This document shows positions 1 to 9,797 of a stretch of DNA of 64,000 nucleotides, in pieces. The notes beneath the pieces were generated by a model. That model worked only from the letters and a program-made list of their open reading frames with translations, was not told the origin of the DNA and did not search any database. The position numbers and the translations under genes are program-made. This DNA is from an uncultured Sutterella sp. (GTDB lineage Bacteria > Pseudomonadota > Gammaproteobacteria > Burkholderiales > Burkholderiaceae_F). The stretch's first letter is position 1, and the number at the start of each line of letters is the position of its first letter. Location: contig UQTE01000001.1 in assembly GCA_900543805.1 (NCBI GenBank), positions 254,600 through 318,599 on the forward strand, in the 5' to 3' direction.

Positions 1-961
1 CGGCAAAGCTTACGAAGTCGCGGTTGTCGACGCCCATCCCGTGAAGCCAGAGGAGCGTGAGTTCCGGAGGACGAACGCTCATGCGGGGCGAGACCATCAG
101 GAGGTCGTTCGCACGGAAGGGTTCGACCGGTTCGGGCTCAGGCTTGGGCTGCGGTTTCGGCTCGGGCTTCGGTTCCGGTTTGGGCTCGGGCTTGGGTTCG
201 ACCGGGGCCTTGGGCGCTTCGGGTGCGCGGACGGGTTCCGCGGCCTTGACTTCGACCTTCACCGCTTCTTCGGAGCGGGGCTGGTTCGAACCTTCGATCG
301 TGATGCCCTTCGGGGCCTCGGGTTTTTCTTCCGACTTCTCCTCGGACTTCTGGGGCTTCTGAGCGTTCTTCGGACGGAAGGCCTTCACGACCTCGTCGTT
401 CGTTTCGATGTAGGGGCCGCCGATCAGATCGATGCAGTAGGGGACGGCCGCGAAGATGCCGTTTACGATCGAGCGGCCTTCTTCATCCTTGAGGCCTTCG
501 AGCGTTTCGGCGATCGCCTTGGGGCGGCCCGGAAGATTGATGATGAGGGCCGCATGGTCGGGCGTTTCACGAAGGACGCCCACCTGACGCGAGAGAATCG
601 CGGTCGGAACAAAGTGCCCCGAAATCGCGCGCATCTGTTCGCCGAAGCCCGGCATTTCCCGCGTCGCGACGGCGTGCGTCGCCTCGGGGGTCACGTCGCG
701 TCGCGACGGACCCGTACCGCCCGTCGTGAGAATGAGGTCGCAGCCGATGATGTCGACGAGTTCGCGAAGCGTCTTCTCGATGTCGAAGCGTTCGTCGGGG
801 ATGAGGCGCTTGTGAATCGTGAGGGGATTCTTCACGGCCTTTCGCATCCAGGCTTCGAGCGCGGGAATGCCTTCGTCGCGATAGACGCCTCGGCTCGCGC
901 GGTCGGAGACCGAGACGAGCCCGAGAATCAGTTCGTTTTCCGTTTTGCGGGGCGGTTTCAT
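1..961 (-). CDS. mog: Mog domain fused to alpha/beta-hydrolase (partial, 3' end off window)
   Basis: Translating the minus strand from the ATG at 961 gives an open frame of about 320 codons running off the left edge. Residues 1-200 match molybdopterin adenylyltransferase Mog closely (GLVSVSDRASRGVY, TTGGTGPSRRDVTPEA, EMPGFGEQM, FVPTAILSRQ, VPYCIDLI). Mog adenylylates molybdopterin before molybdate insertion, in the cytosol. Where Mog normally stops (AFRPKNA), the frame continues into a linker rich in Glu, Pro and Lys, with a KPEP-type repeat at about residues 254-279. It then enters a segment with LWLHGMGVDNRDF at 304-316, typical of the strand and oxyanion turn of carboxylesterase/phospholipase-type (Abhydrolase_2) hydrolases. 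The hydrolase nucleophile elbow lies outside the window. AAGGA precedes the start. The Mog call is firm; the hydrolase call rests on a short segment. Confidence 0.85.
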   Translation of the reverse strand, partial: MKPPRKTENELILGLVSVSDRASRGVYRDEGIPALEAWMRKAVKNPLTIHKRLIPDERFDIEKTLRELVDIIGCDLILTTGGTGPSRRDVTPEATHAVATREMPGFGEQMRAISGHFVPTAILSRQVGVLRETPDHAALIINLPGRPKAIAETLEGLKDEEGRSIVNGIFAAVPYCIDLIGGPYIETNDEVVKAFRPKNAQKPQKSEEKSEEKPEAPKGITIEGSNQPRSEEAVKVEVKAAEPVRAPEAPKAPVEPKPEPKPEPKPEPKPQPKPEPEPVEPFRANDLLMVSPRMSVRPPELTLLWLHGMGVDNRDFVSFA

Positions 962-984
962 GCCGGTGTCCTTTTCTTCAAAGA

Positions 985-1542
985 TCAGGCGTTTTCGTCG
1001 TCCTCTTCCTCTTCGCGGAAGAGGTCGAGCGGTTTCTCGAGCATCGCGTGGAGGAAGCGGTAGAGTTCGCGCGCGTTCTTCGGCGGCTTCTGGAGTTCGC
1101 GCTCCTTGCGGGCGCCGCGAACGAGCGTGCGAAGGGCCTGAATGTCCGTTTCGGGGTGTTCGTCGATGAACTTCTTCACGGCGTCGTCCCCTTCAATCAT
1201 TTTGTCGCGCAGCGTCTCGCAGCGGTGAAGGAGAGCAACGGCGGCGCGGGATTCGCCGGTCGCGCGGTCGATCGCCTCGCGCACGGCCTTGGGATCCATG
1301 TTGCGCATTTTCTTGCCGATCAGCTGCAGCTGACGGCGCTGGGCTCCGAAGGAGCGCATGCGGCGAAATTCGATGATTTCCGCAAGCACGTCTTCGGGGA
1401 GGTGAATGCGCTTGAGTTGGTCGTCGCCCAACTTCGTCATTTCGCGTCCGAGCTCCTGCAATTCGAGCTGTTCGCGCTTGAGCTGCGATTTGGAGGGACC
1501 GCGCTCGATCTCTTCGTCGTCCTCAATGAAGTCCTGACGCAT
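985..1542 (-). CDS. darP: DarP (YjgA, DUF615) ribosome-associated protein
   Basis: The 185-residue product matches the DUF615 family in length and style: an acidic N terminus (DDEEIERGPSKSQLKRE), a central stretch with LPEDVLAEIIEFRRM and RRQLQLIGKKMR, and a charged helical C terminus ending in an acidic tail. The E. coli homologue binds late 50S precursors and helps large-subunit maturation in the cytosol. It lies 23 bases upstream of the Mog fusion on the same strand, so the two probably share a transcript, and it is divergent from pmbA across a 59-base gap. AAGG precedes the ATG by only a few bases. Nothing looks degenerate. Confidence 0.9.
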   Translation of the reverse strand: MRQDFIEDDEEIERGPSKSQLKREQLELQELGREMTKLGDDQLKRIHLPEDVLAEIIEFRRMRSFGAQRRQLQLIGKKMRNMDPKAVREAIDRATGESRAAVALLHRCETLRDKMIEGDDAVKKFIDEHPETDIQALRTLVRGARKERELQKPPKNARELYRFLHAMLEKPLDLFREEEEDDENA

Positions 1543-1546
1543 AACC

Positions 1547-1574
1547 TTGAAATCCTAAAAGAAAACCGTATGAT
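1547..1574 (+). promoter_or_regulatory. Likely sigma-70 promoter for pmbA
   Basis: TTGAAA at 1547-1552 and TATGAT at 1569-1574 are separated by 16 bases, just upstream of pmbA in the divergent gap with darP. This is pattern matching only. Confidence 0.55.
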
Positions 1575-1601
1575 AACGGCTTTCAGTGGCGGGAGATGCG
1601 C

Positions 1602-2960
1602 ATGGAACGCGAAGAGGCGAAGAGTCCGAAAACGAACGAAACCGAAGCCGTGGCGAAGGCCGCGCTCGAGCGCGCTTTGAAGCTCGGAGCCGACGAATGC
1701 GCGGCCGAAGTGAGCGCCGACCGAGGCTTCAGCGTGACCTACCGAATGGGCGAGGTCGAAGCCCTCGAATACACGTCGGAAAAGGTGCTCTCGATCGCCG
1801 TCTGGAAGGGTAAGCGCCGGGGAAGCGCCACGACCTCGGACTTCTCCGAGCGATCCGTCGAGCGCGCGGTGCGCGCGGCGGTCGCGATCGCGAGCGTCGC
1901 CGAAGAAGACGAGGCGACGGGGCTTCCGGACGAGCGCGATCTGCAGACGGAATTTCGAAATCTCTCTCTTTGCCATCCCTACGAGGGAACGCCCGAGGAC
2001 GCGATCGCTTATCTCGCGAAGGCCGAAGAAGCGGCCCTGAAGGTCGACCCGTCCGTCGAGAATACGGACGGCGCGGTCTTTACAACTTCGTCGGGGCGCT
2101 TCACGCTCGTCAATTCGCTTGGCTTTTCCGCGGGCTACGACTATTCCCGCCACGACGTCGACTGCGTGGCGGTGGCGGCCAAGGGGGACGACTTCGAACA
2201 GGACGCCTGGTGGGGACAGGGCCGAAGCGCAGAGGAACTCCCCGACCCCGAGACGCTCGGACGGCGTGCGGCCGAACGGGCCGCGGCAAAGCTCGGGCGC
2301 AAACCCATTCCGGGCGGATCGGTGCGGGTGCTCTTTGCACCCTACGTCGCGACCGAATTCCTGGACATGCTCGAAGACCTTCTTTCGGGGCGGGCGCTCT
2401 ACCGCAAGACCTCGTGCCTCCTCGGACGGGAGGGCACGGCCATTCTTCCCGCCCACGTGTCGGTTCTTGAGGATCCCTACATTCCCGGTGCGATCGGCTC
2501 GGGCGTCTTCGACGACGAAGGCTGCTCGGGACAGCGGCGCGCGATCGTCGAAAAAGGCGTCCTGCGGGGAAAATTCCTTTCGAGCTACACCGCGCGCAAG
2601 CTCGGTTGCCGCACGACCGGCAACGCGGGCGGGGCCTACAACCTGATTTTGACGAGCACCGAGACGACCTCCGACATGACGGAAAAGGCGATGCTCGAGC
2701 GCCTCGGAACGGGCCTTTACGTCACCGACACGATCGGACGCGGACTCAACCCAGTGACGGGGGACTATTCCCGCGGCGTTTCGGGCTTCTGGGTCGAGCG
2801 CGGCGTCATCGTTCATCCCGTGGGCGGGATGACCTTGGCGGGGAACCTTCTCGACATGTTTTTGAGCGTTGAAGCCGTGGGCGCGGACGTCTACGACAAC
2901 GGAGCCCGACGCTCGGGTTCGGTTTTGCTCGGGCCCGTGCAATTGTCGGGCGAATCCTGA
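1602..2960 (+). CDS. pmbA: Metalloprotease PmbA/TldE
   Basis: The product, about 452 residues, is the PmbA (TldE) subunit of the TldD/TldE protease. That complex matures modified peptides and degrades unfolded small substrates in the cytosol. Family features include the N-terminal [21 protein letters not shown] block, the middle [22 protein letters not shown] segment and the C-terminal [23 protein letters not shown] segment. Two in-frame ATGs lie at 1596 and 1602; the second is preferred because GGGAG sits six bases upstream of it. TldD, the partner carrying the metal site, is not in this window. The gene is divergent from darP, a common betaproteobacterial arrangement. Confidence 0.92.
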   Translation: MEREEAKSPKTNETEAVAKAALERALKLGADECAAEVSADRGFSVTYRMGEVEALEYTSEKVLSIAVWKGKRRGSATTSDFSERSVERAVRAAVAIASVAEEDEATGLPDERDLQTEFRNLSLCHPYEGTPEDAIAYLAKAEEAALKVDPSVENTDGAVFTTSSGRFTLVNSLGFSAGYDYSRHDVDCVAVAAKGDDFEQDAWWGQGRSAEELPDPETLGRRAAERAAAKLGRKPIPGGSVRVLFAPYVATEFLDMLEDLLSGRALYRKTSCLLGREGTAILPAHVSVLEDPYIPGAIGSGVFDDEGCSGQRRAIVEKGVLRGKFLSSYTARKLGCRTTGNAGGAYNLILTSTETTSDMTEKAMLERLGTGLYVTDTIGRGLNPVTGDYSRGVSGFWVERGVIVHPVGGMTLAGNLLDMFLSVEAVGADVYDNGARRSGSVLLGPVQLSGES

Positions 2961-2981
2961 GAGCCCTCCGTACGGATTGAG

Positions 2982-2987
2982 TACAAT
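2982..2987 (+). promoter_or_regulatory. Possible -10 box for queA-tgt
   Basis: TACAAT lies 35 bases before the queA start, in the short gap after pmbA. No convincing -35 hexamer is visible at the right spacing, so this is a weak call. Confidence 0.35.
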
Positions 2988-3021
2988 ACGTCCTTTTCTT
3001 TTCATCCTGGCCGGTCAAGCC

Positions 3022-4068
3022 ATGCGAGAACAATACCTATCCGACTTTGATTTCGAGCTCCCGCAGGAGCTCATCGCTCAATATCCTCTGGAAAACCGGA
3101 CGGCTTCGCGTCTTCTGCACGTCACCCGCGACGTGATGGAGGACGGCACCTTCACCGACATCGAAAAATACCTGCGCCCGGGCGACCTTCTCATCGCCAA
3201 CAACACGCGCGTCATCAAGGCGCGCCTTCTCGGTAAGAAGGAAACGGGCGGCGCCGTCGAAGCCCTCATTGAACGCGTCACCGACGAAACGCACGCGATC
3301 TCGATGCTTCGCGCGAGCAAGTCTCCGAAGCCGGGCACCAAGCTCTTTTTCGGCAACGCCGTCGTGACGGTGATGGGGCGCGAAGGACAGTTCTTCGAAC
3401 TCGCCTTTGAGCGTCCCGTCCTCGACGTCCTCGACGAAGAGGGCCACGTGCCGCTTCCGCCCTACATCGAGCACGAAGACAGCAAGAACGACGAAACCCG
3501 CTATCAGACGGTGTACGCGCAGTACCCGGGCGCCGTGGCGGCCCCGACGGCGGGGCTTCACTTCACGGAAGAGCTCCTTGCGCGCCTCAAGGCCAAAGGA
3601 GTCGAGATCGCCTACGTGACGCTTCACGTCGGGGCGGGGACCTTCCAGCCCGTGCGCGTCGAAAAGCTTTCTGAACACCATATGCACTCCGAGTGGTACC
3701 GCATGCCCGAAGACGTGGCCGAAGCGATCAACCGCGCGAAGGCCGAAGGCCGCCGCGTCGTCGCGGTCGGCACGACCTCGCTTCGCACGCTCGAGAGCGC
3801 GGCGGATCGTCCGGGCCATGTGGAAGCCGGCGCCCGCGACACGGCGCTCTTCATTACGCCCGGCTACGAATTCAAGATCGTCGACGCGCTCGTGACGAAC
3901 TTTCACCTTCCGAAGTCGACGCTTCTCATGCTCGTCTCGGCTCTTGTCGGCCGCCAGCGCATCCTCGAAGCCTACCGTCACGCCGTGGAAAGCCGCTACC
4001 GCTTCTTCAGCTACGGCGACGCCTGTTTCCTCGAGCGCGACCCCGAGGCCGCTCACTCCATCGACTAA
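3022..4068 (+). CDS. queA: S-adenosylmethionine:tRNA ribosyltransferase-isomerase QueA
   Basis: This 348-residue enzyme transfers and isomerises the ribosyl group of SAM onto 7-aminomethyl-7-deazaguanine in tRNA, forming epoxyqueuosine, in the cytosol. The start at 3022 gives the standard QueA N terminus ([18 protein letters not shown]). Conserved stretches follow in order: [63 protein letters not shown] and [16 protein letters not shown]. The frame stays open upstream into the pmbA tail, but that extension is not QueA-like. tgt follows 15 bases later, so the two queuosine enzymes form one operon. Confidence 0.96.
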   Translation: MREQYLSDFDFELPQELIAQYPLENRTASRLLHVTRDVMEDGTFTDIEKYLRPGDLLIANNTRVIKARLLGKKETGGAVEALIERVTDETHAISMLRASKSPKPGTKLFFGNAVVTVMGREGQFFELAFERPVLDVLDEEGHVPLPPYIEHEDSKNDETRYQTVYAQYPGAVAAPTAGLHFTEELLARLKAKGVEIAYVTLHVGAGTFQPVRVEKLSEHHMHSEWYRMPEDVAEAINRAKAEGRRVVAVGTTSLRTLESAADRPGHVEAGARDTALFITPGYEFKIVDALVTNFHLPKSTLLMLVSALVGRQRILEAYRHAVESRYRFFSYGDACFLERDPEAAHSID

Positions 4069-5217
<1,149 letters not shown>

Positions 5218-5233
5218 CGCGCTTCGTTTTAAG

Positions 5234-5261
5234 TTTGCGTCAAGACGTTCGCTCGTATAAT
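5234..5261 (+). promoter_or_regulatory. Likely promoter for yajC
   Basis: A consensus TATAAT at 5256-5261 lies 73 bases before the yajC ATG. TTTGCG (5234-5239), 16 bases upstream of it, could serve as the -35. It is placed just after tgt ends, so yajC and perhaps secDF can be transcribed separately from queA-tgt. Confidence 0.6.
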
Positions 5262-5278
5262 GGAGCGCACGTCTTTTC

Positions 5279-5300
5279 CCCGCCGCTCCGTAGCGGCGGG
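5279..5300 (+). other. Perfect GC-rich hairpin in the yajC leader
   Basis: CCCGCCGCT (5279-5287) and AGCGGCGGG (5292-5300) are perfect inverted repeats around a CCGT loop. The hairpin lies between the TATAAT box and the yajC ribosome binding site (GTGGAG, about 5322). A T-run follows only after a gap of roughly 10 bases, so it is not a canonical terminator. It could stabilise the leader or attenuate transcription. Confidence 0.6.
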
Positions 5301-5334
5301 AGAAATCTTGATTTTTTATAAGTGGAGTTCTCCC

Positions 5335-5673
5335 ATGTGGTTTATTGACAACGCCTACGCGGCCGAAGCCGCTCCGGGCGGGATGGAAGGTTTCCTGGTT
5401 CAGGTCGTTCCCCTCATCATCATCTTCGCGCTCTTCTGGTTCTTCCTGATTCGTCCGCAGCAGAAGCGTCAGAAGGAACACATGCAGATGTGCGAAGCGC
5501 TCACGAAGGGTGACGAAGTCATGACGATCGGCGGTCTCGCCGGCCGCATCGAAGCCGTTCAGGAACAGACCGTGACGCTTACGATCGCGACGGTCGACGG
5601 CAAGTCCGTGAGCGTTCGCATGCAGCGCGCCGCGGTGCAGTCGGTCCTTCCGAAGGGCACGCTCAAGTTCTAA
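5335..5673 (+). CDS. yajC: Preprotein translocase subunit YajC
   Basis: This 112-residue inner-membrane protein associates with SecDF. The ATG at 5335 is chosen because GTGGAG lies upstream and the protein then begins MWFIDNAYAAEAAPGG, typical of YajC. An earlier in-frame ATG at 5260 would read through the leader hairpin. A single membrane segment (about residues 23-42, PLIIIFALFWFFLIRPQQ) is followed by the conserved RPQQKRQKEH and TIGGLAGRIEAV motifs of the small cytoplasmic domain. SecD and SecF follow after a 147-base gap that contains a hairpin. Confidence 0.95.
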   Translation: MWFIDNAYAAEAAPGGMEGFLVQVVPLIIIFALFWFFLIRPQQKRQKEHMQMCEALTKGDEVMTIGGLAGRIEAVQEQTVTLTIATVDGKSVSVRMQRAAVQSVLPKGTLKF

Positions 5674-5694
5674 GCCCCGCGAAAGCGATTCGAG

Positions 5695-5733
5695 AAAGGC
5701 GTTGAAGGTCGAGAATCGACCTTCGGCGCCTTT
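5695..5733 (+). other. Long inverted repeat between yajC and secD
   Basis: AAAGGCG (5695-5701) pairs with CGCCTTT (5727-5733) and GAAGGTCGA (5704-5712) pairs with TCGACCTTC (5716-5724), with a two-base internal mismatch and a GAA loop. The end of the stem is T-rich, but no further U-tract follows, so it may be a weak terminator, a processing site or a stabiliser between yajC and secD. Confidence 0.6.
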
Positions 5734-5820
5734 CGGCGATTCAAACGGTCGGACTTCGCGTTCGATTTTTACCCGTTAGGTCACGTCCGGGGCGCATCGC
5801 TTCGCGTGACGGAGACAAGC

Positions 5821-7707
5821 ATGAACCGATATCCTCTTTGGAAATACCTGGTCATCGTCGTCGCTCTCCTCATCGGTCTCGTCTACACGCTGCCGAACTT
5901 CTACGGAGAGTCCCCCGCGGTGCAGGTTTCCTCGGGCAAGGCCACGGTCAAGGTGACGGAAGACACGCTCAAGCGCGTCGAAACGTTGCTCGCCGAGGCG
6001 AAGATCCAGCCCAACGGCGTCTTCTACGAGCAGGGCGCTCAGCAGAATTCCATCCGCGTGCGCTTCGAGCCGACGGAAGCCGAAAAGCAGCTGCAGGCGC
6101 GCGAAGTGATTGAAAAGGCGCTCAATCCGAATCCTTCGGATCCCTCCTACATCGTGGCGCTCAACCTCGTGCCGAACACGCCGGAGTGGCTCCTTTCGAT
6201 CAACGCCCTCCCGATGTATCTGGGTCTGGACTTGCGCGGCGGCGTGCACTTCCTCCTGCAGGTCGACATGCACGCGGCGATTGAAAAGCGCGGCGAAGCG
6301 ATCGCGACCGACCTTCGCACGCAGCTTCGCGACAAGCGCATCCGTCACACGGGCATTTCCCGCAGCGGCAACGACATCACGATCAACTTCGGTTCCGAAG
6401 AGGAACGCGCCCGCGCGAACGACCTTCTTCGCAACACGCAGCCCGATCTGACGCTCACGCTTCCCGAAACCTCGACGAAGCCCTACGTGATCCGCGCGTC
6501 GCTCACGCAGAAGGCGCTCCAGAACATTCAGGAATACGCCCTCAAGCAGAACATCTCGACGCTGCACAACCGAATCAACGAACTCGGCGTTGCCGAACCC
6601 GTGATCGCCCAGCAGGGTGCCGACCGCATCGTCGTGCAGTTGCCGGGCGTGCAGGACACCGCCAAGGCCAAGGACATTCTCGGCCGTACGGCGACCCTCG
6701 AAGTGCGTCTCGTCGACGACAGCCCCGAAGCCCTTGCGCAGCTCGCCCAGGGGAACGTGCCCTTTGGCGACGAACTCTTCAAGGAACGCGACGGCCGTCC
6801 GATCCTCGTGAAGCGCCGCGTCATTCTGACGGGTGAAAACCTCAACGACGCCCAGCCGGGCTTTGACGGTCAGACGCAGGAACCGACCGTGAACCTCGAG
6901 CTCGACAACCGGGGCGCCCGCATCTTCCAGGACGTCACGCGTGAAAACGTCGGCAAGCGCATGGCCATCATCCTCTTTGAAAAGGGGAAGGGTGAGGTCG
7001 TGACGGCGCCGGTCATCCGTCAGGAAATCGGCGGCGGCCGCGTCCAGATCTCCGGCCAGATGACGACCGTCGAAGCCACCGACACGGCCCTCGTGCTGCG
7101 TGCCGGTTCGCTCGCGGCCCCGATGGAAATCGTCGAAGAACGCCTGATCGGGCCGAGTCTTGGCGAAGCCAACATTCAGGCGGGCTTCCGCTCGACCTTG
7201 TACGGCTTCGTCGTCATCGCGATTTTCATGTCGATCTACTACCAGGTCTTCGGTATCGTTTCGGCCGTGTCGCTCCTTTGCAACGTGATGATGCTGGTTG
7301 CCCTCCTTTCGATGCTGCAGGCGACGCTGACGTTGCCGGGCATCGCCGCCGTGGCGCTTACGCTCGGTATGGCCGTCGACTCGAACGTGCTCATCAACGA
7401 ACGCGTGCGTGAAGAACTGCGCGAGGGACGAACGCCGCAGGTGGCCATTTCCGAAGGTTACGAGCGCGCTTTCGCAACGATTCTTGACTCGAACATCACG
7501 AGCTTGATCGCCGGTCTCGCGCTTCTCATCTTCGGCTCGGGTCCGGTGCGCGGCTTCGCCGTGGTGCACTGTCTCGGCATTCTGACCTCGATCTTTACCT
7601 CGGTCGTGGTCTCGCGTTCGATGATCAACCTCATTTACGGCCGTCAGAAGAAGCTCGCGCGTCTGCACGTGGGCCAGATCTGGCGTCCCAACAAAGAAGC
7701 GAAGTGA
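5821..7707 (+). CDS. secD: Protein translocase subunit SecD
   Basis: SecD (628 residues) is the larger half of the SecDF proton-driven device that pulls secreted proteins across the inner membrane. A first transmembrane helix lies at about residues 9-25 (LVIVVALLIGLVYTL). A large periplasmic region follows, including MYLGLDLRGGVHFLLQVD, then the C-terminal bundle of five helices with the conserved LTLPGIAAVALTLGMAVDSNVLINERVREE segment. The ATG at 5821 is preferred over 5806 because GGAGA lies just upstream and the protein then starts MNRYPLWKY, as in homologues. secF follows 11 bases after the stop. Confidence 0.95.
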   Translation: MNRYPLWKYLVIVVALLIGLVYTLPNFYGESPAVQVSSGKATVKVTEDTLKRVETLLAEAKIQPNGVFYEQGAQQNSIRVRFEPTEAEKQLQAREVIEKALNPNPSDPSYIVALNLVPNTPEWLLSINALPMYLGLDLRGGVHFLLQVDMHAAIEKRGEAIATDLRTQLRDKRIRHTGISRSGNDITINFGSEEERARANDLLRNTQPDLTLTLPETSTKPYVIRASLTQKALQNIQEYALKQNISTLHNRINELGVAEPVIAQQGADRIVVQLPGVQDTAKAKDILGRTATLEVRLVDDSPEALAQLAQGNVPFGDELFKERDGRPILVKRRVILTGENLNDAQPGFDGQTQEPTVNLELDNRGARIFQDVTRENVGKRMAIILFEKGKGEVVTAPVIRQEIGGGRVQISGQMTTVEATDTALVLRAGSLAAPMEIVEERLIGPSLGEANIQAGFRSTLYGFVVIAIFMSIYYQVFGIVSAVSLLCNVMMLVALLSMLQATLTLPGIAAVALTLGMAVDSNVLINERVREELREGRTPQVAISEGYERAFATILDSNITSLIAGLALLIFGSGPVRGFAVVHCLGILTSIFTSVVVSRSMINLIYGRQKKLARLHVGQIWRPNKEAK

Positions 7708-7718
7708 GGAGCTGAAGA

Positions 7719-8651
7719 ATGGAGTTTTTCCGCATTCATAAGACGATTCCGTTTCTGAAGTATCGTCACATTCTGAACGGCATCTCGCTTGTCAGCTTCC
7801 TGATCGCCGTCTATTGGATCTTCACCCACGGTCTCGCGTTCTCGATTGAGTTCACGGGCGGCACGCAGATGGAAGTGAACTTCCCGCAGACCGCGAACAC
7901 CGAACAGATCCGAACGGACCTGAAGGAGATCTCGAACGAAGTTCTCGTGCAGAACTTCGGTACGGCCCGCGACGTGGTGATCCGCGTTCCGAACAAGGAA
8001 GGCGTCACGTCGGGTGAAGTCGCCGCGAACGTCATGAAGGTGCTCGAAGCGAAGAACCCGGGCGTGGAACTTCGCCGAACCGAATTCGTGGGCCCGCAGG
8101 TGGGCGACGAACTCGCCCGCGACGGCGGCACGGCGCTCGCGCTCGTGGTGCTCGGCATCGTGATCTACCTCGCCTTCCGATTCGAGTGGAAGTTCTCGAT
8201 TGCGGCCATCATCGCCAACCTCCACGACATCGTGATCGTCGTGGGGATCTTCTCGGTGATGCAGTGGGAATTTTCGCTTCCGGTGCTCGCCGCCGTGCTC
8301 GCGGTCTTGGGGTACTCCGTGAACGAATCGGTCATTATTTTCGACCGCGTTCGTGAACACTTCCGCAAGATGCGCAAGGCCGATACGATGGAAATCATCG
8401 ACTCGGCCATTACGGCGACGATCTCCCGTACGGTGATCACGCACTCGTCGACCTTGTGCATGACGCTCTCGATGTTCTTCTTCGGGGGCCCGGCTCTGCA
8501 CTACTTCTCGCTCGCCCTGACGATCGGTATTCTGTTGGGCGTTTACTCCTCCGTCTTCGTGGCGGCGGCCATCGCCTACTACCTCAACGTCAAGCGTGAA
8601 GACCTCGTGAAGGTCGTCAAGAAGGAAGAGCTCGACGAAATGGTGCCCTAA
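7719..8651 (+). CDS. secF: Protein translocase subunit SecF
   Basis: The 310-residue partner of SecD has six predicted membrane helices. Recognisable features are FSIEFTGGTQMEVNF early in the first periplasmic domain and, in the membrane domain, VLGYSVNESVIIFDRVREHFRK followed by ISRTVITHSSTL and FFFGGPALHYFSLAL. It overlaps nothing and is spaced 11 bases from secD, so the two are co-transcribed. The strong bidirectional hairpin at 8676-8710 ends the operon. Length is typical. Confidence 0.95.
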   Translation: MEFFRIHKTIPFLKYRHILNGISLVSFLIAVYWIFTHGLAFSIEFTGGTQMEVNFPQTANTEQIRTDLKEISNEVLVQNFGTARDVVIRVPNKEGVTSGEVAANVMKVLEAKNPGVELRRTEFVGPQVGDELARDGGTALALVVLGIVIYLAFRFEWKFSIAAIIANLHDIVIVVGIFSVMQWEFSLPVLAAVLAVLGYSVNESVIIFDRVREHFRKMRKADTMEIIDSAITATISRTVITHSSTLCMTLSMFFFGGPALHYFSLALTIGILLGVYSSVFVAAAIAYYLNVKREDLVKVVKKEELDEMVP

Positions 8652-8675
8652 GCCAAACCGGCTCTTCGTCAAAAC

Positions 8676-8710
8676 GAACCCCGCCTTTCCCTTGCGGAAA
8701 AGCGGGGTTC
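8676..8710. terminator. Bidirectional terminator between secF and rmlB
   Basis: GAACCCCGC (8676-8684) and GCGGGGTTC (8702-8710) form a perfect 9-bp stem between two converging genes. A and T residues flank both sides, fitting a shared terminator. Confidence 0.7.
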
Positions 8711-8732
8711 ATTACTTTGGAAAGGCGAAAAA

Positions 8733-9731
8733 TCAGGCGGTCTTGAGGTACCAGAGCACCGTTTGGCGAAGCCCCTCCGCAAAGGGCGTGAGGGGGCGCC
8801 AACCGAGCTCCCGCTGAATCTTGTCGGGCGCGATCGCGTAGCGGAAGTCGTGCCCGGGACGATCTTCAACGAAGGTGACGAGCTCGTCGTAACGGTGTCC
8901 CGCCCAAGGGCGCAGTTCATCGAGGAGCGCACAGATCGCCCCGACGATCTCGAGATTCGTCTTCTCGTTGTGTCCGCCCACGTTGTAGCGCTCGCCCGAG
9001 CGGCCCTCGTGAAAGATGAGGTCGATCGCCCGGCAGTGGTCGCCCACCCAGAGCCAGTCGCGCACGTTCTTGCCCGTTCCGTAGACGGGGATCGCTTCGT
9101 GCGCCAGGCACTTGCGGATCACCGTGGGGATGAGCTTCTCGTCGTGCTGCCAGGGGCCGTAGTTGTTCGAGCAGTTCGAGATTGTGACGTTCATCCCGTA
9201 GGTGCGCGCATAGGCTTTGACCAACAGGTCGGAAGAAGCCTTGCTCGACGAATAGGGACTGCTCGGCGCATAGGGCGTCTCCTCCGTGAAGAAGCCTTCG
9301 GGACCGAGACTCCCGTACACCTCGTCGGTCGAGACGTGGTGAAAGCGGGAGGTTTCCAAAGTGCCGTTTTCGCGCCAGTAGAGGAGACACTCGTTCAGAA
9401 GCGTCGCCGTTCCGACTACGTTCGTCTCGATGAAGCGAAGCGGATCGGGAATGGAATTGTCGACGTGGCTTTCGGCCGCGAAGTGAAGGACGCCTGCCAC
9501 GTTGAATTTCCTCAGGACCTCGTGAAGCAGTGCTGTGTCGCGGATGTCGCCGTGCACGGTCTCGACGTTCGCCATCTTCCCTTGACGTTCAAAAACCTCC
9601 CTGCGGGCCGCATAGGTGAGAAGGTCGAGATTGACGAGACGGTATTCGGGGTGCGCTTCCGTGAAGTAGTTGATGAAGTTGGCGCCGATGAAGCCGGCGC
9701 CGCCCGTGACGAGAAGGGTTTTCTCAAACAT
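8733..9731 (-). CDS. rfbB: dTDP-glucose 4,6-dehydratase RmlB
   Basis: The 332-residue extended SDR enzyme converts dTDP-glucose to dTDP-4-keto-6-deoxyglucose, precursor of rhamnose and other deoxysugars. It shows the Rossmann motif GGAGFIGANF (from about residue 10), FAAESHVDNSI, the catalytic STDEVYG (Asp-Glu after Thr) and the YSSSKASSD Tyr-x3-Lys pair, then NCSNNYGPWQ and RDWLWVGDHCRAI. The usual partners rmlA, rmlC and rmlD are not beside it, so in this window it is an orphan. It is separated by a hairpin from the upstream GTPase gene. Its product probably feeds LPS or another surface glycan. Confidence 0.93.
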   Translation of the reverse strand: MFEKTLLVTGGAGFIGANFINYFTEAHPEYRLVNLDLLTYAARREVFERQGKMANVETVHGDIRDTALLHEVLRKFNVAGVLHFAAESHVDNSIPDPLRFIETNVVGTATLLNECLLYWRENGTLETSRFHHVSTDEVYGSLGPEGFFTEETPYAPSSPYSSSKASSDLLVKAYARTYGMNVTISNCSNNYGPWQHDEKLIPTVIRKCLAHEAIPVYGTGKNVRDWLWVGDHCRAIDLIFHEGRSGERYNVGGHNEKTNLEIVGAICALLDELRPWAGHRYDELVTFVEDRPGHDFRYAIAPDKIQRELGWRPLTPFAEGLRQTVLWYLKTA

Positions 9732-9745
9732 GCAAAAGAGTCCGA

Positions 9746-9772
9746 CGGGACGGGGCCCGAGGCCTCGTCCCG
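9746..9772 (-). terminator. Hairpin between DUF3482 GTPase gene and rmlB
   Basis: CGGGACG and CGTCCCG arms (9746-9752 and 9766-9772) flank a GC-rich loop. On the minus strand the hairpin is followed after a few bases by CTCTTTTG. It may terminate the GTPase operon before rmlB. Confidence 0.45.
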
Positions 9773-9797
9773 AGAAAAGAGGGGCGTCGGGCGCCCG

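Noticed and set aside
41..1063. Plus-strand Gly/Arg/Phe-rich repeat protein at the left edge
   Set aside because: The repeat is the complement of the KPEP linker of the Mog fusion, and the remaining part is antisense to a conserved Mog domain.
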